Origin: Spirochaetes bacterium ADurb.Bin215
GTDB lineage: Bacteria > Spirochaetota > Spirochaetia > Treponematales > Treponemataceae
NCBI GenBank assembly: GCA_002070025.1
Contig: MWCL01000006.1
Coordinates: 1-63,027 of the forward strand
Direction of reading: 5' to 3'
DNA: 63,027 nucleotides
Translations under genes and position numbers: made by a program
Notes under the pieces: model-generated
What the model was told of the DNA's origin: nothing
Databases searched by the model: none
What the model saw: only the letters and a program-made list of their open reading frames with translations
In this document: piece after piece, positions 11,472-22,141 of the stretch
Position numbering within the stretch: the first letter of the stretch is position 1
How the letters are laid out: the number at the start of each line of letters is the position of its first letter

Positions 11472-14400
11472 ATGAGAGATATTCAGGATTTTGACAGTCT
11501 GACAATAAAACTTGCCTCTCCGGAGACCATCCGCGCATGGTCGTATGGAGAGGTCAAGAAGCCTGAAACGATCAACTACCGTACGCTTCGTCCCGAAAAG
11601 GACGGATTATTCTGCGAACGTATTTTCGGAACGACGAAGGAATGGGAATGCTATTGCGGAAAGTTCAAATCCATCCGGTACAAGGGTGTTATTTGCGACC
11701 GCTGCGGTGTTGAAGTAACCCATTTCAAGGTTCGCCGCGAGCGCATGGGCCATATCGAGCTCGCCGCTCCGGTTTCCCATATCTGGTATTACCGATCGGT
11801 GCCGAGCCGCATTGGGCTTCTTCTTGATCTTCAGGTTATCGCGCTCCGGTCAGTACTCTACTACGAAAAATACATCGTTATCGAACCGGGTGATACCGAC
11901 CTTAAAAAGAACCAACTCCTCACCGAGGAAGAATACCACGAGGCCATGGAGCGCTACGGCGGCCCCTTTACCGCCGGTATGGGCGCCGAGGCGATCAAGA
12001 CACTGCTCGAGAACCTCAATCTTGACGAACTTGCCACCGAGCTGCGCACCAAGATGATCGAAAAGGGCGCGAAGAGCGACAAGCGTCTGCTCAAGCGCAT
12101 CGAGATCGTGGAAAACTTCCGCGCCTCGACAAACAAGCCTGCCTGGATGATTCTCGATGTAATCCCGGTTATTCCGCCGGAACTGCGGCCCATGGTCCAG
12201 CTTGACGGAGGCCGTTTCGCCACGAGCGATCTCAACGACCTCTACCGCCGGGTTATCAACCGGAACAACCGTCTCAAGCGGCTCATGAGCCTGAACGCTC
12301 CCGACATCATCATTCGCAACGAAAAGCGCATGCTGCAGGAAGCGGTGGACGCCCTGTTCGACAACTCCAAGCGCAAGCGCGTTATCAAGGGTGCGTCGAA
12401 CCGGCCCCTCAAGTCCATTTCGGACATGCTCAAGGGAAAGCAGGGGCGTTTCCGCCAGAACCTGCTCGGAAAGCGTGTTGACTACTCCGGACGTTCCGTA
12501 ATCGTCGTCGGTCCCGAGCTCAAGCTCTGGCAGTGCGGACTCCCCACCAAGATGGCGCTCGAGCTGTTCAAGCCCTTTATCATGAAGCGTCTGGTGGACA
12601 AGGATGTTGTCTACAATATCAAGAAAGCAAAGCTCCTTGTTGAGCAGGAATCTCCCGAAGTATTCGCCATTCTGGACGAAGTGGTAAGCGAGCATCCGGT
12701 TATGCTTAACCGCGCACCCACGCTTCACCGCCTCGGAATCCAGGCCTTCGAGCCGGTTCTCGTAGAGGGCAAGGCCATCAAGCTGCACCCCCTCGTATGT
12801 CGCGCGTTCAATGCCGACTTCGACGGTGACCAGATGGCCGTTCATGTGCCTCTTACCCAGGCGGCTCAGATGGAATGCTGGAACCTCATGCTTTCAAGCC
12901 GGAACCTCCTCGACCCCGCGAACGGAAAGTCCATTGTGTATCCCTCGCAGGACATGGTTCTCGGTCTGTACTATCTGACCAAGATCAAGCCCGAAGGAAA
13001 GGGAACCGGTCATCGTTTTACCGATGTAAACGAGGTCATGATGGCGGCTGAAGCCGGGTCAATTGGCTGGCAGTCGCTCATCACGGTAACCTATCGCGGC
13101 GCTCTGGTGGAAACAACCGCCGGCCGCCTGGCCTTTAACGAGGCCATGCCGGACAAGGTCCCCTTTACCAATGTCACCCTGGACGACAAACAGATTCGCA
13201 AGCTCATTGAGGAAGTGCACCTTGCCCAGGGTCCCTGGCTTACCGTCCAGATGCTCGACGCCCTCAAGGCAACGGGGTACAAATACGCGACCTTCTTCGG
13301 TGCGACCCTCAGTATGGATGACATTCTCGTTCCTCCGGAAAAAACGGACATGATCGAGAGCGCCAACAAGGAAGTCGCGTCCATCCACAAAAAGTACCAG
13401 CAGGGACATATAACCCAGGATGAACGGTATAACCGTGTTGTTGAGGTATGGTCAAAGACCAACGAAGAGCTCACCAACATCATGATGAAGACGCTCGAGA
13501 ACGACAAGGCCGGTTTCAATACTATCTATATGATGGCAACCTCCGGTGCGCGCGGTAGCCGCAACCAGATTCGTCAGCTTGCCGGTATGCGTGGTCTTAT
13601 GGCCAAGCCGAACGGCGACATTATCGAGCTTCCCATCCGGTCGAACTTCAAGGAAGGTCTTACCGTTATCGAATTCTTCATTTCCACGAACGGTGCCCGC
13701 AAGGGTCTCGCCGATACTGCGCTTAAAACCGCGGACGCCGGATACCTTACCCGTCGTCTTGTTGATATCGCGCAGGATGTGGTTGTAAATGAGGAAGATT
13801 GCGGAACCATCAATGGTATCGAGTACACTGCCATCAAGGATGGCGATGAAATCGTCGAGATGCTTTCCGACCGCATTCGCGGACGCTACACGCTTGAGCG
13901 GGTCGTGCATCCCATTACCGGCGACATCATTATCGATGTAAACGAATACATAACTGACGATAAGGCGGTTGAGATTGAGGCCGCCGGTGTTGAATCGGTA
14001 AAACTGCGTACCGTTCTTACCTGTGAATCCAAGCATGGTGTGTGCGTCAAGTGTTACGGACGAAACCTCGCCCAGAACAAGATTATCGAGATCGGGGAAG
14101 CCGTCGGTATTATCGCGGCCCAGTCAATCGGACAGCCGGGTACTCAGCTTACCATGCGTACGTTCCACGTTGGTGGTACTGCTACCAAGATCAGCGAAGA
14201 AAACCGCATCGTTCTCAAGTTCCCGGTAATCATCAAGGAAATAACCGGTGCGAGCGTCATGCTCGACAATGGGAACCTCCTGTTTACCCGCAAGGGTCTC
14301 ATCGTTGCCAACAAGGTGATCCGCCAATTTGACATTGCGCCGAAAGACAAGGTGCTAGTCGAAGACGGCCACCGCGTACTCAAGGATGAACCGTTGTATG

Positions 14401-15701
14401 TCAGCGGCGGCAAGGAAGTTCTTTCCACCGACATCGCCTACGTAGTAGTCCGCAAAGACAAGATATACCTCGTTAGCCATGACCAGAAACTCAAAATTCG
14501 TAACGGTTCCGAGATTGTAGTCAAGGAAGGCGACTTTGTTGACGCCAACGAGTCAATCGCGTTCTTCGATCCGTTCTCCGAACCGATAATCTGCGAATAC
14601 AACGGTTATGTTCACTATGAAGACATTATTCCGGGCAGTACCCTGAGCGAAGAACTTGACGAGGAAACCGGACGTGTTGAAAAACGTATCAGCGAGTTCC
14701 AGCTTGATACCAAACAGCCCCGCATACTCATTACCGACGAGTCCGGTAACACCATCGGTTCCTATTATCTGCCGGGTGGATCCTATCTTCTGGTGGATGA
14801 AAAGACTCCGATCAAGGCCGGTACCATTATCGCCAAGATGCTCAAGGAATCGGCAAAAACCAAGGATATTACCGGTGGTCTTCCCCGGGTTTCCGAGCTC
14901 TTTGAAGCCCGAAAGCCCAAAAATCCGGCTGTTCTTGCGCAGATTTCCGGTATTGTATCCTTCAAGGGAATTCTCAAGGGCAAGCGCGTGGTTATCGTTC
15001 GCGACCAGTATGGAAAGGAATTCAAGCACTTCGTTCCCATGGGCAAGCGCTTGCTCGTCCGCGACGGGGATACGGTTGAATCCGGAGAACAGCTTTGCGA
15101 CGGCGCGCTCAGCCCGCACGACATTCTTTCGATATCCGGTGAAAATGCCCTGCAGAACTACCTTATGGATGAAATCCAGCAGGTGTACCGTCTCCAGGGT
15201 GTTGCGATCAACGACAAACATATTGGTGTTATCGTTCGCCAGATGCTCCGGAAGGTCGAGATTGTCGCGGTAGGAGATACCCGTTTTATCTATGGACAGC
15301 AGATCGACAAGTATAAATTCCATGAGGAAAATAACCGGGTTATGAGCGAAGGTGGACAGCCCGCCATTGCCCGGCCCATGTTCCAGGGAATTACCAAGGC
15401 ATCGCTGAACATTGATTCGTTCATCTCCGCGGCCTCTTTCCAGGAAACAACCAGGGTTCTCACGAACGCGGCGATTGCCGGCGTAAGCGACAGCCTCCGG
15501 GGTCTCAAGGAAAACGTCATCATCGGACATCTTATTCCCGCGGGTACCGGCATGCGCCAATACCGCAACGTCAAGCTCTTTGACAAGGAGAACGTTGACC
15601 TGGATATCCAGATGAACGAGATTATCGAGCGGCGCAAACTCGAAAAAGCGGCAGAAACCGTAGAAGATGACGGATATCTCGATACTGACGAGAATGAATG
15701 A
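11472..15701 (+). CDS. rpoC: DNA-directed RNA polymerase subunit beta prime
   Basis: 1409 residues. The N-terminal zinc-binding segment has [20 protein letters not shown] (about residues 58-77). The active-site motif [12 protein letters not shown] starts at residue 447, with Asp449, Asp451 and Asp453 holding the catalytic Mg. The trigger-loop region and the second four-Cys zinc site ([17 protein letters not shown]) are present. Length matches the form without large insertions in the trigger loop. It ends just before a new promoter for rpsL. Confidence 0.98.
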   Translation: MRDIQDFDSLTIKLASPETIRAWSYGEVKKPETINYRTLRPEKDGLFCERIFGTTKEWECYCGKFKSIRYKGVICDRCGVEVTHFKVRRERMGHIELAAPVSHIWYYRSVPSRIGLLLDLQVIALRSVLYYEKYIVIEPGDTDLKKNQLLTEEEYHEAMERYGGPFTAGMGAEAIKTLLENLNLDELATELRTKMIEKGAKSDKRLLKRIEIVENFRASTNKPAWMILDVIPVIPPELRPMVQLDGGRFATSDLNDLYRRVINRNNRLKRLMSLNAPDIIIRNEKRMLQEAVDALFDNSKRKRVIKGASNRPLKSISDMLKGKQGRFRQNLLGKRVDYSGRSVIVVGPELKLWQCGLPTKMALELFKPFIMKRLVDKDVVYNIKKAKLLVEQESPEVFAILDEVVSEHPVMLNRAPTLHRLGIQAFEPVLVEGKAIKLHPLVCRAFNADFDGDQMAVHVPLTQAAQMECWNLMLSSRNLLDPANGKSIVYPSQDMVLGLYYLTKIKPEGKGTGHRFTDVNEVMMAAEAGSIGWQSLITVTYRGALVETTAGRLAFNEAMPDKVPFTNVTLDDKQIRKLIEEVHLAQGPWLTVQMLDALKATGYKYATFFGATLSMDDILVPPEKTDMIESANKEVASIHKKYQQGHITQDERYNRVVEVWSKTNEELTNIMMKTLENDKAGFNTIYMMATSGARGSRNQIRQLAGMRGLMAKPNGDIIELPIRSNFKEGLTVIEFFISTNGARKGLADTALKTADAGYLTRRLVDIAQDVVVNEEDCGTINGIEYTAIKDGDEIVEMLSDRIRGRYTLERVVHPITGDIIIDVNEYITDDKAVEIEAAGVESVKLRTVLTCESKHGVCVKCYGRNLAQNKIIEIGEAVGIIAAQSIGQPGTQLTMRTFHVGGTATKISEENRIVLKFPVIIKEITGASVMLDNGNLLFTRKGLIVANKVIRQFDIAPKDKVLVEDGHRVLKDEPLYVSGGKEVLSTDIAYVVVRKDKIYLVSHDQKLKIRNGSEIVVKEGDFVDANESIAFFDPFSEPIICEYNGYVHYEDIIPGSTLSEELDEETGRVEKRISEFQLDTKQPRILITDESGNTIGSYYLPGGSYLLVDEKTPIKAGTIIAKMLKESAKTKDITGGLPRVSELFEARKPKNPAVLAQISGIVSFKGILKGKRVVIVRDQYGKEFKHFVPMGKRLLVRDGDTVESGEQLCDGALSPHDILSISGENALQNYLMDEIQQVYRLQGVAINDKHIGVIVRQMLRKVEIVAVGDTRFIYGQQIDKYKFHEENNRVMSEGGQPAIARPMFQGITKASLNIDSFISAASFQETTRVLTNAAIAGVSDSLRGLKENVIIGHLIPAGTGMRQYRNVKLFDKENVDLDIQMNEIIERRKLEKAAETVEDDGYLDTDENE

Positions 15702-15711
15702 GTCTGTCGCA

Positions 15712-15741
15712 TTGACAGGATTGTACGTTAGCGGGTAGTAT
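15712..15741 (+). promoter_or_regulatory. Promoter of rpsL-rpsG
   Basis: TTGACA (15712-15717), an 18-nt spacer and TAGTAT (15736-15741). An inverted repeat GCGGGT/ACCCGC (15731-15736 with 15745-15750) surrounds the -10 box and could bind a regulator or fold at the transcript start. Confidence 0.6.
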
Positions 15742-15802
15742 CAAACCCGCTTGAGTTTCAAACATCCGGTAGTGCTGGCCGGCAATAATAGGAGAATAGG
15801 CA

Positions 15803-16177
15803 GTGCCTACAATAAACCAACTTATCAAACAGGGGCGGAAGCGCATTGTATACGGAACAAAGAGTCCGGCGCTTCAGTCCTGCCCGCAGCGGCGCGGTGT
15901 ATGTACCCGTGTCATGACGGTTACCCCCAAGAAGCCGAACTCGGCGCTTCGCAAGGTTGCCCGTGTGCGTCTCAGTAACGGTATCGAGGTTTCGGCCTAC
16001 ATACCGGGTATTGGACACAACCTGCAGGAACACTCGGTTGTTCTCATTCGTGGTGGACGTGTAAAGGATCTTCCCGGTGTTCGGTATCATATCGTTCGCG
16101 GATCAAAAGATACTCTCGGCGTCGCAGACCGCAAGAGAAGTCGTTCCAAATACGGTGCCAAGCGGCCCAAGGCATAA
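15803..16177 (+). CDS. rpsL: 30S ribosomal protein S12
   Basis: 124 residues from GTG 15803 ([14 protein letters not shown]). It sits in the decoding centre. The loop [17 protein letters not shown] keeps the Lys that is changed in many streptomycin-resistant mutants, so the sensitive-type residue is present. A GGAG site precedes the GTG. rpsG follows after 12 nt. Confidence 0.97.
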   Translation: MPTINQLIKQGRKRIVYGTKSPALQSCPQRRGVCTRVMTVTPKKPNSALRKVARVRLSNGIEVSAYIPGIGHNLQEHSVVLIRGGRVKDLPGVRYHIVRGSKDTLGVADRKRSRSKYGAKRPKA

Positions 16178-16189
16178 GGAGCAGGTTCA

Positions 16190-16660
16190 ATGGGAAGAAA
16201 AATGAAATCTATTGACCGGCAGCCCGCGCCGGACGCCAAGTATCACAGCGTTGTCATTTCCAAATTTGTCAGCCGCATGATGCTTGACGGCAAGAAGTCC
16301 ACCAGCATGCGTATCGTGTACGATGCCATGGACAAAATCAAGGCGAAAACTGAAAAAGAGCCCCTTGAGGTATTCCTCAAGGCTCTTGATAACGTAAAGC
16401 CCCTTGTTGAAGTTAAAAGCCGCCGTGTTGGTGGTGCTACCTACCAGGTGCCGATAGAAATCCGCGACTCACGCCGCGAAGCTCTTGGCATGCGCTGGGT
16501 TATCAATGCCGCCCGCTCACGCAGCGGCCACGAAATGGCCGAGCGTCTCGCCGCGGAACTGGTTGATGCCTTCAATTCTACGGGAACAGCCTTCAAGAAG
16601 AAGGAAGATACCCACAGAATGGCCGAAGCAAACAAGGCGTTTGCCCACTACAGGTGGTAA
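16190..16660 (+). CDS. rpsG: 30S ribosomal protein S7
   Basis: 156 residues, a primary 16S rRNA head-binding protein. Typical phrases are [18 protein letters not shown] and [11 protein letters not shown]. The last codons (Trp-stop, TGGTAA) lie inside a 16-bp hairpin that begins at 16656. In many bacteria fusA follows here. In this genome it does not, and a repeat element, a terminator and a structured region separate rpsG from tuf. Confidence 0.97.
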   Translation: MGRKMKSIDRQPAPDAKYHSVVISKFVSRMMLDGKKSTSMRIVYDAMDKIKAKTEKEPLEVFLKALDNVKPLVEVKSRRVGGATYQVPIEIRDSRREALGMRWVINAARSRSGHEMAERLAAELVDAFNSTGTAFKKKEDTHRMAEANKAFAHYRW

Positions 16661-16784
16661 TTTTATCGACCCTCGGTCGATAAAATTACCCAGGGAGTTT
16701 GGCATTGCCAAACTCCACGTGGTTTGAATTGACCTTCGGTCAATTTTACCCAGGAGTTTCCGCAGAGCGGAAACTCCACATGGT
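16651..16784 (+). repeat. Tandem two-hairpin repeat units at the rpsG 3' end
   Basis: Four near-perfect hairpins lie in a row. H1 is GGTAATTTTATCGACC-CTC-mirror (16656-16690, 16 bp). H2 is GGAGTTTGGC-ATT-mirror (16694-16716, 10 bp). H3 is AATTGACC-TTC-mirror (16727-16745, 8 bp). H4 is GGAGTTTCCGC-AGA-mirror (16753-16777, 11 bp). H1+H2 and H3+H4 are two degenerate copies of one unit. The sequence CAxRTGGT, which is the end of rpsG at 16651, recurs at 16716 and 16777 after each unit. The stop codon of rpsG is inside H1. Confidence 0.8.
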
Positions 16785-16806
16785 AGAAATCGATTGAGCA
16801 AACGAA

Positions 16807-16843
16807 AAAGGGAGGATTCCGGAAGGAATTCTTCCTTTTTTTT
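16807..16843 (+). terminator. Rho-independent terminator of rpsL-rpsG
   Basis: A 14-bp stem AAAGGGAGGATTCC / GGAATTCTTCCTTT with two G-T pairs, loop GGAA, followed by five further Ts (16839-16843). Confidence 0.88.
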
Positions 16844-16873
16844 GTCATAGGCGGTACCGTGAAGGTATTGCAC

Positions 16874-16902
16874 TTGACTAAAATCGCGTTAACGTGTAAA
16901 AC
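16874..16902 (+). promoter_or_regulatory. Candidate promoter upstream of the tuf leader
   Basis: TTGACT (16874-16879), a 17-nt spacer and TAAAAC (16897-16902). The -35 is strong and the -10 is moderate. It would produce a leader of about 500 nt before tuf, or a separate small RNA. Confidence 0.5.
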
Positions 16903-17164
16903 TTCATGTACTTTGAAATGACCATCTTCATGATGCGGTCATTTCGGTGTTCTTTGAGAGTCCAGGGCGCGACCGTAAAGCCGTCGGGAAACCGGCTGGC
17001 AGGAAACGCGCAGCCCTTGGTATCGTCTTCAGCCGTCGTTGACGGATGGATATATACAACAGGTATCAGGGGTATGGATCGGCAGCATTGCTGTCGTGCG
17101 GGATGGCTTGCCGTCCTGTCTTCCTCTGGATACCAAACCAGTCATCAGAACGAAGAGTTTTTTT
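16903..17164 (+). ncRNA. Candidate structured noncoding RNA or tuf leader
   Basis: No convincing protein frame is present. Dense complementarity is seen. GAAATGACC/GGTCATTTC pairs at the start of the region (about 16914-16944). CCAGGGC-GCG pairs with CGC-GC-GCCC-TGG around a GAAA-loop hairpin. GGTATC-AGGGG pairs with CCTCT-G-GATACC and encloses CGGCAGC-ATT-GCTGTCG and GGGATGG-CTTG-CCGTCCT type stems. A run of seven T (17158-17164) closes the region but is not directly preceded by a stem. The sequence does not match RNase P RNA, tmRNA, SRP RNA or a riboswitch that I know. From 17165 to 17404 nothing clear is seen beyond a weak stem GGG-T-AGTTC/GAACT-CCC (17189-17215). Confidence 0.4.
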
Positions 17165-17404
17165 GATGATGATCAGGTGGTTCCGGCCGGGTAGTTCGAA
17201 AACCTATGAACTCCCACGTCTATGAAAAGTGTTGCCCTTCCGAGTTTGGCACGCGTACCAGTCTGATGAATCACGAATAATTCCCGCGTTGTTGATTACT
17301 GTAGTATATACTCGTTCAAATAAACCTGACTGTCCGGATGGGCGTCAGTTTATGATAATGCGAGAAAATTTTATTACTTGCCTATAATCTTTCAGGAGGA
17401 TCAA

Positions 17405-18592
17405 ATGGCAAAGGAAAAGTTCGAACGAACTAAACCTCACATGAACGTTGGAACCATCGGTCACGTTGACCATGGTAAAACCACTCTTTCTGCTGCGATT
17501 ACTGCTCATTGTGCAAAAAAGTTTGGTGACAAGCTGCTCAAGTACGATGAAATTGATAACGCACCGGAAGAAAAAGCCCGCGGTATTACCATTAATACCC
17601 GCCACATGGAGTATCAGTCAGACAGGCGTCACTACGCTCACATCGACTGTCCCGGTCACGCCGACTATATCAAGAACATGATCACCGGTGCGGCCCAGAT
17701 GGACGGTGCGATCCTTGTAGTTTCCGCTCCCGACTCCGTTATGCCCCAGACCCGCGAGCACATTCTGCTTGCCCGCCAGGTAGGTGTACCCAAGATGATC
17801 GTATTCCTCAACAAGATCGATCTTCTTGACGATCCCGACCTCATGGAGCTCGTAGAAGAAGAAGTACGCGACGTTCTTGAAGAATACGGCTTCGACCGCG
17901 AAACCCCGATCATCAAGGGATCTGCGTTCAACGCACTCGCAGACGGCGCCAGCGCCGACGATACCAAGTGTATCGACGAGCTCCTCAGTACAATGGATAA
18001 CTACTTCGATGATCCCGAACGTGCTTCCGACAAGCCCTTCCTTATGCCGATTGAAGACATCTTCACCATTTCCGGCCGTGGAACCGTTGTTACCGGTCGT
18101 ATCGAACGCGGTATCGTCAATCTCAACGAAGAAATTGAAATCATTGGTATCAAGGATACCAAGAAGACTGTCATAACTGGTATCGAAATGTTCAACAAGC
18201 TGCTCGATCAGGGTGTGGCCGGTGATAACGTTGGTCTTCTTCTTCGTGGTGTTGACAAGAAGGAAGTTGAACGCGGTCAGGTTCTCGCCAAGCCCGGTTC
18301 GATTACTCCCCACACCAAGTTTGAAGCTCAGATCTACGTTCTTTCCAAGGATGAAGGTGGACGTCACAGTCCGTTCTTCTCCGGATACCGCCCGCAGTTC
18401 TACTTCCGGACAACTGACATTACCGGAACCATTACGCTTCCTGACGGAGTTGACATGGTCAAGCCCGGTGACAACACCAAGATCATTGGTGAGCTGATTA
18501 ACCCTATCGCCATGGAAAAGGGACTCAAGCTTGCTGTTCGTGAAGGTGGTCGCACCGTTGCCTCCGGTCAGGTAACCGAGATCATTGCGTAA
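17405..18592 (+). CDS. tuf: Elongation factor Tu
   Basis: 395 residues. It is the GTPase that brings aminoacyl-tRNA to the ribosome. The G motifs are [21 protein letters not shown] and NKID (residues about 18-26, 80-91, 135-138). Domains II and III follow at normal length. ATG 17405 is preceded by AGGAGG with 5-nt spacing. An earlier in-frame start at 17378 would add residues not found in the family. It leads the S10 gene set and a hairpin pair separates it from rpsJ. Confidence 0.98.
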   Translation: MAKEKFERTKPHMNVGTIGHVDHGKTTLSAAITAHCAKKFGDKLLKYDEIDNAPEEKARGITINTRHMEYQSDRRHYAHIDCPGHADYIKNMITGAAQMDGAILVVSAPDSVMPQTREHILLARQVGVPKMIVFLNKIDLLDDPDLMELVEEEVRDVLEEYGFDRETPIIKGSAFNALADGASADDTKCIDELLSTMDNYFDDPERASDKPFLMPIEDIFTISGRGTVVTGRIERGIVNLNEEIEIIGIKDTKKTVITGIEMFNKLLDQGVAGDNVGLLLRGVDKKEVERGQVLAKPGSITPHTKFEAQIYVLSKDEGGRHSPFFSGYRPQFYFRTTDITGTITLPDGVDMVKPGDNTKIIGELINPIAMEKGLKLAVREGGRTVASGQVTEIIA

Positions 18593-18614
18593 CATTGCAA
18601 CAAGGCGTACTAGC

Positions 18615-18666
18615 GAAATTGGGCTGTAAAGCCCTTTCGAGTGGAATCCGCGAGAGCGGATTCCAC
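18615..18666 (+). repeat. Hairpin pair between tuf and rpsJ
   Basis: GAAA(TT)GGGCT-GTAA-AGCCCTTTC (18615-18638) is directly followed by a perfect 11-bp stem GTGGAATCCGC-GAGA-GCGGATTCCAC (18641-18666). The second stem shares the core CCGC.AGAGCGG with hairpin H4 after rpsG, so it looks like the same element family. No T tract follows, so it is not a terminator. Confidence 0.65.
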
Positions 18667-18685
18667 CGCTTTGTCTGGAGGAAAA

Positions 18686-18994
18686 ATGACTAAGGAAAAA
18701 ATTCGCGTAAAACTTCGCGGATTCGATGTTGAACTGATTGATCAGAGTTCCAAGGCAATTGTACAGACGGTGCAAAAAGCCGGTGCCAGGGTTTCGGGTC
18801 CCATCCCGCTTCCTACCCGCATCAACAAGGTAACCGTTCTTCGTTCACCGCACGTTAACAAGAAGTCGCGCGAACAGTTTGAAATGCGCACGCACAAGCG
18901 TCTTATTGATATTATCGAGCCCTCCGCGGAAGTTATGGATTCGCTCATGAAACTTGAGCTTCCCGCCGGTGTGGATGTCGAGATTAAGCAGTAG
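18686..18994 (+). CDS. rpsJ: 30S ribosomal protein S10
   Basis: 102 residues. It sits in the 30S head and is also NusE, the partner of NusG and NusB in antitermination. Typical motifs are [10 protein letters not shown] and [20 protein letters not shown] 18686 follows GGAGGAAAA. An in-frame start at 18641 would begin inside the hairpin and is rejected. Confidence 0.97.
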   Translation: MTKEKIRVKLRGFDVELIDQSSKAIVQTVQKAGARVSGPIPLPTRINKVTVLRSPHVNKKSREQFEMRTHKRLIDIIEPSAEVMDSLMKLELPAGVDVEIKQ

Positions 18995-19055
18995 CAATAC
19001 AGGGTAGACGGTCCCCCGGATCAGGGGATGACGTACCTCAAGGAGTGTGACCAGA

Positions 19056-19682
19056 ATGACAGGTCTGATAGCAAAGAAAATCGGCATGACCCAGGTTTTT
19101 GACGAAAGCGGTGATCTGATCCCGGTAACCGTGATCCGCGTCGAGCCCAACACGGTTGTGTCCCTTAAAAACGAGGAAAAGAACGGCTACAACGCGGTAG
19201 TGCTTGGTCTTGATGATATCAAGGCTGAACGCGCTACGAAACCGTATGCCGGACAATTCCCTGAAGGGGTAAGCCCCAAGCGCCATCTCAAGGAATTCCG
19301 TGATTTCGACAAGGAAGTATCCGTTGGCGACCAGATTGGTCTGGAAGTATTTGATGATATCCGCTTTGTGGATGTTACTGCGACTTCCAAGGGAAAAGGT
19401 TTCCAGGGTGTTATGAAGCGCTGGGGTTTCCATGGTGGTCGTGCTACGCACGGTTCCAAGTTTCACCGCGAACCCGGTGGTACCGGACAGAATACCTATC
19501 CCGGACGGACCTTTAAAAACAGAAAGATGCCTGGCCGCATGGGCCGTGAGCGCGTGACTGTACAGAATCTCAGGATCCAGAAAGTAGATCCGGAGTTGAA
19601 GGTTGTAATGGTACGCGGAGCAGTTCCCGGTCACAAGGACTGTACGCTGATCATCAAGTCCGCAGTCAAGAAAGAATTCTAA
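19056..19682 (+). CDS. rplC: 50S ribosomal protein L3
   Basis: 208 residues, an early 50S assembly protein near the peptidyl transferase centre. It begins MTGLIAKKIGMTQVFDE, and the central loop has KRWGFHGGRATHGSKFHREP, with the Gln nearby (GTGQNTYPG) that is often methylated in the family. ATG 19056 is 10 nt from AGGAG. A GTG at 19047 is too close to that site. Confidence 0.97.
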   Translation: MTGLIAKKIGMTQVFDESGDLIPVTVIRVEPNTVVSLKNEEKNGYNAVVLGLDDIKAERATKPYAGQFPEGVSPKRHLKEFRDFDKEVSVGDQIGLEVFDDIRFVDVTATSKGKGFQGVMKRWGFHGGRATHGSKFHREPGGTGQNTYPGRTFKNRKMPGRMGRERVTVQNLRIQKVDPELKVVMVRGAVPGHKDCTLIIKSAVKKEF

Positions 19683-19697
19683 CGACAGGAGAAGACG

Positions 19698-20336
19698 ATG
19701 GAAAAGAAAGTCTATTCGGTCGATGGCAAGGAACTGAGGACAATAAATCTCGATGATAACGTATTTGGCCTTCCGGTCAACGAAGACGTGATCTACTACG
19801 CCATCAACAATGAATTAGCGAATCTGCGCGTCGGAACCGCTTGTACCAAGGGCCGAGCAGAAGTTAACGGTTCGAATGCCAAACCGTACAAGCAGAAGGG
19901 TACCGGTCGTGCCCGCCGTGGTGACAAGAAGTCTCCGATTCTTGTCGGCGGTGGTGTCATATTCGGGCCCAAGCCGCGTGATTATAGTTATGCTTTGCCG
20001 AAAAAAGTAAAACGGCTGGCAATGAAGACCATCCTTAGCCTCAAGGCCCAGGATGATCGTCTGACAATAGTTGAAGATTTTACCGTTGAAAGCGGCAAGA
20101 CCAAGGATCTCGCGAAGATTCTCGGAGTTCTTGCCAAAGGCGAACGGACCGTTATCGTTCTCAAGGACGACGACGCGAAAATCAAGCAGGCCGGACGCAA
20201 TATTCCGACCCTTTCCTTCCTTTCCTATAACCGGCTGCGTGCGCATGACCTGTACTATGGACGGAAGGTGCTGATGCTTGAATCCGCCGCGAAGAACCTG
20301 GCCGACTTCTACGGAACTAACGAGGGGGCCGAGTGA
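19698..20336 (+). CDS. rplD: 50S ribosomal protein L4
   Basis: 212 residues. It lines the peptide exit tunnel. The tunnel loop contains [17 protein letters not shown]. In some bacteria L4 also represses the S10 operon. Nothing seen here shows that. Its stop overlaps the rplW start as TGATG. Confidence 0.97.
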   Translation: MEKKVYSVDGKELRTINLDDNVFGLPVNEDVIYYAINNELANLRVGTACTKGRAEVNGSNAKPYKQKGTGRARRGDKKSPILVGGGVIFGPKPRDYSYALPKKVKRLAMKTILSLKAQDDRLTIVEDFTVESGKTKDLAKILGVLAKGERTVIVLKDDDAKIKQAGRNIPTLSFLSYNRLRAHDLYYGRKVLMLESAAKNLADFYGTNEGAE

Positions 20337-20620
20337 TGATCTACGAAAGCATCCTCATTGAGCCGGTATTATCGGAAAAATCCAATGAGCTTCGCGAGCA
20401 GGGTAAATACGTTTTTCGTGTTGATCCCCGGGCAAGCAAGATTGAGATAAAGGAAGCGGTACGCCGCCTTTTTGATGTAAAGGTTGTTAAGTGTACCGTT
20501 GTGAACGTTAGAGGAAAGATGAAGCGGGTGCGTGGTCGCCCGGGTCTGACATCCAGCTGGAAAAAAGCCATTGTACGGCTTGCACCCGGCGAGACTATCA
20601 AGGTGTTCGAAGGCGTATAA
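20336..20620 (+). CDS. rplW: 50S ribosomal protein L23
   Basis: 94 residues. It forms the tunnel-exit docking site for trigger factor and SRP. It begins [16 protein letters not shown] and has the basic extension GKMKRVRGRPG. The ATG at 20336 shares its A with the rplD stop. A GTG one codon earlier is possible but less likely. Confidence 0.95.
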   Translation: MIYESILIEPVLSEKSNELREQGKYVFRVDPRASKIEIKEAVRRLFDVKVVKCTVVNVRGKMKRVRGRPGLTSSWKKAIVRLAPGETIKVFEGV

Positions 20621-20655
20621 CGCTTTCGAGTCCGCGTTAAAGAAGGGGAAACCAA

Positions 20656-21477
20656 ATGGCTCTTAAAGTATACAAGCCTATTACCGCGGGAACCAGAGGA
20701 CGCATTGACCTGCGCAAGGACGAACTGACCGCCGATAAGCCGGAGAAAGGGCTTACCAGCGGCAAAAAATCCCGTGGTGGTCGCGACTCCAATGGCCGGA
20801 TCTCGGTCCGGCATCAGGGTGGCGGTCACAAGCAGCGTTATCGCGATATTGATTTCAAGCGCAATAAGTACGGAATTCCGGGAACGGTTAATACCATCGA
20901 GTATGATCCGAACAGAAGCGCCAATATCGCCCTCGTGTTCTATGCTGACGGTGAGAAGCGGTACATTATCGCTCCCAAGGGACTGACAGTTGGTCAGAAA
21001 GTAATGAGCGGTGAAAACGCTGCTCTCGAAGTTGCGAACGCGCTTCCGCTTGAGATCATTCCGGTCGGTTTTACGGTGCATAACATTGAACTTACCATCG
21101 GAAAGGGCGGGCAGATGGCTCGTTCTGCCGGAGCGAGCGCGCTCGTTGCCGCGAAAGATGGCGATTACGTAACGGTAAAACTTCCTTCCGGTGAAATACG
21201 TATGGTACACAAGCGCTGTTACGCAACCATCGGTGAAGTTGGAAACGAAGATCACATGAACACTGCCCTCGGTAAGGCGGGACGTTCACGCTGGAAGGGC
21301 ATCAGGCCGACTGTTCGTGGTATGTCCATGAACCCGGTTGATCACCCCCTTGGTGGTGGTGAAGGTCGTGGAAAGGGTCGTAACCCGGTTACACCCTGGG
21401 GACAGCCCTGTCGCGGCTACAAGACCCGGAAGAAACGGAAAGTTTCGAGCAACTTTATTGTTTCGAGACGAAAGTAA
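20656..21477 (+). CDS. rplB: 50S ribosomal protein L2
   Basis: 273 residues. It is needed for subunit association and peptidyl transferase assembly. The C-terminal segment has [20 protein letters not shown] including the universally conserved His, and ends with the basic tail [10 protein letters not shown]. Spacing to rpsS is 12 nt. Confidence 0.98.
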   Translation: MALKVYKPITAGTRGRIDLRKDELTADKPEKGLTSGKKSRGGRDSNGRISVRHQGGGHKQRYRDIDFKRNKYGIPGTVNTIEYDPNRSANIALVFYADGEKRYIIAPKGLTVGQKVMSGENAALEVANALPLEIIPVGFTVHNIELTIGKGGQMARSAGASALVAAKDGDYVTVKLPSGEIRMVHKRCYATIGEVGNEDHMNTALGKAGRSRWKGIRPTVRGMSMNPVDHPLGGGEGRGKGRNPVTPWGQPCRGYKTRKKRKVSSNFIVSRRK

Positions 21478-21489
21478 CAGGGGGAAACC

Positions 21490-21771
21490 GTGTCAAGATC
21501 TGTCAAAAAGGGTCCTTTCATAGAAAAGAGCCTGTACAAGAAAGTATTGGAAATGAACAAGGCGACTGACCGGAAGATGATCAAATCATATTCCCGTTGC
21601 TCGACTATCATCCCTGAAATGGTAGGTAATACCATCTCTGTTTATAATGGAAAATCGTGGATTCCGGTGTACATCACCGAAAACCTCGTTGGCCATAAAC
21701 TTGGCGAATTTGCTCCTACCCGCCTTTTCCGCGGGCATGCAGGTTCAGACAAGAAAACAGGTAAGAGATAA
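21490..21771 (+). CDS. rpsS: 30S ribosomal protein S19
   Basis: 93 residues from GTG 21490 ([19 protein letters not shown]). A head protein that contacts the A-site finger. It has the motif [20 protein letters not shown] and ends KKTGKR. A GGGGGAAA site precedes the GTG. Confidence 0.97.
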   Translation: MSRSVKKGPFIEKSLYKKVLEMNKATDRKMIKSYSRCSTIIPEMVGNTISVYNGKSWIPVYITENLVGHKLGEFAPTRLFRGHAGSDKKTGKR

Positions 21772-21783
21772 CAGGTGGATATG

Positions 21784-22140
21784 ATGGCTGAAAAAAGCGG
21801 ATATATAGCCACTTCGAAATTCCTCATCGCGTCTCCCACCAAGGTTCGTCCTGTGGCTGATGTGGTGAAGCGGAAATCGTATACCGAGGCAATGGCAATT
21901 CTCGAGAACATGCCCCACAAGGGTGCCCGTCTCCTGAAAAAGACTGTGAAGTCTGCTGCGTCCAATGCCCTGGATCTGAACAAGAAGCTTGATGAAGATG
22001 CTCTTTTTGTCAAGGAAATACGAATCGACGAAGGCCCGCGCCTCAAAAGATTGTGGTGCCGCGGTCGCGGTCGTGCAGACATGCTGCTCAAGCGCATGTG
22101 CCATATAACCGTAATCGTTGACGAAAAGGCGGGGGAGTAA
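21784..22140 (+). CDS. rplV: 50S ribosomal protein L22
   Basis: 118 residues. It forms part of the exit-tunnel constriction. It includes [12 protein letters not shown] and the hairpin-loop region [20 protein letters not shown]. Starts at 21775 (GTG), 21781 and 21784 are in frame. 21784 has the best distance (5 nt) to AGGTGG. Confidence 0.95.
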   Translation: MAEKSGYIATSKFLIASPTKVRPVADVVKRKSYTEAMAILENMPHKGARLLKKTVKSAASNALDLNKKLDEDALFVKEIRIDEGPRLKRLWCRGRGRADMLLKRMCHITVIVDEKAGE

Positions 22141-22141
22141 C

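Noticed and set aside
16651-16784. CRISPR-like array
   Set aside because: The copies are only two or three, are hairpins without unique spacers, and no cas gene is present.
16960-17040. Resemblance to a cobalamin riboswitch (GGGAAACCGG...GCAGCCC)
   Set aside because: The essential B12-box and the 3' conserved segments are missing, and tuf is not a plausible target.
16903-17164. RNase P RNA, tmRNA or SRP RNA gene
   Set aside because: None of their conserved core sequences or the tmRNA tag reading frame is present.
16906-17166. 86-codon plus-strand frame before tuf
   Set aside because: Residue composition is unlike a real protein, there is no ribosome site, and the region is better explained by RNA structure.
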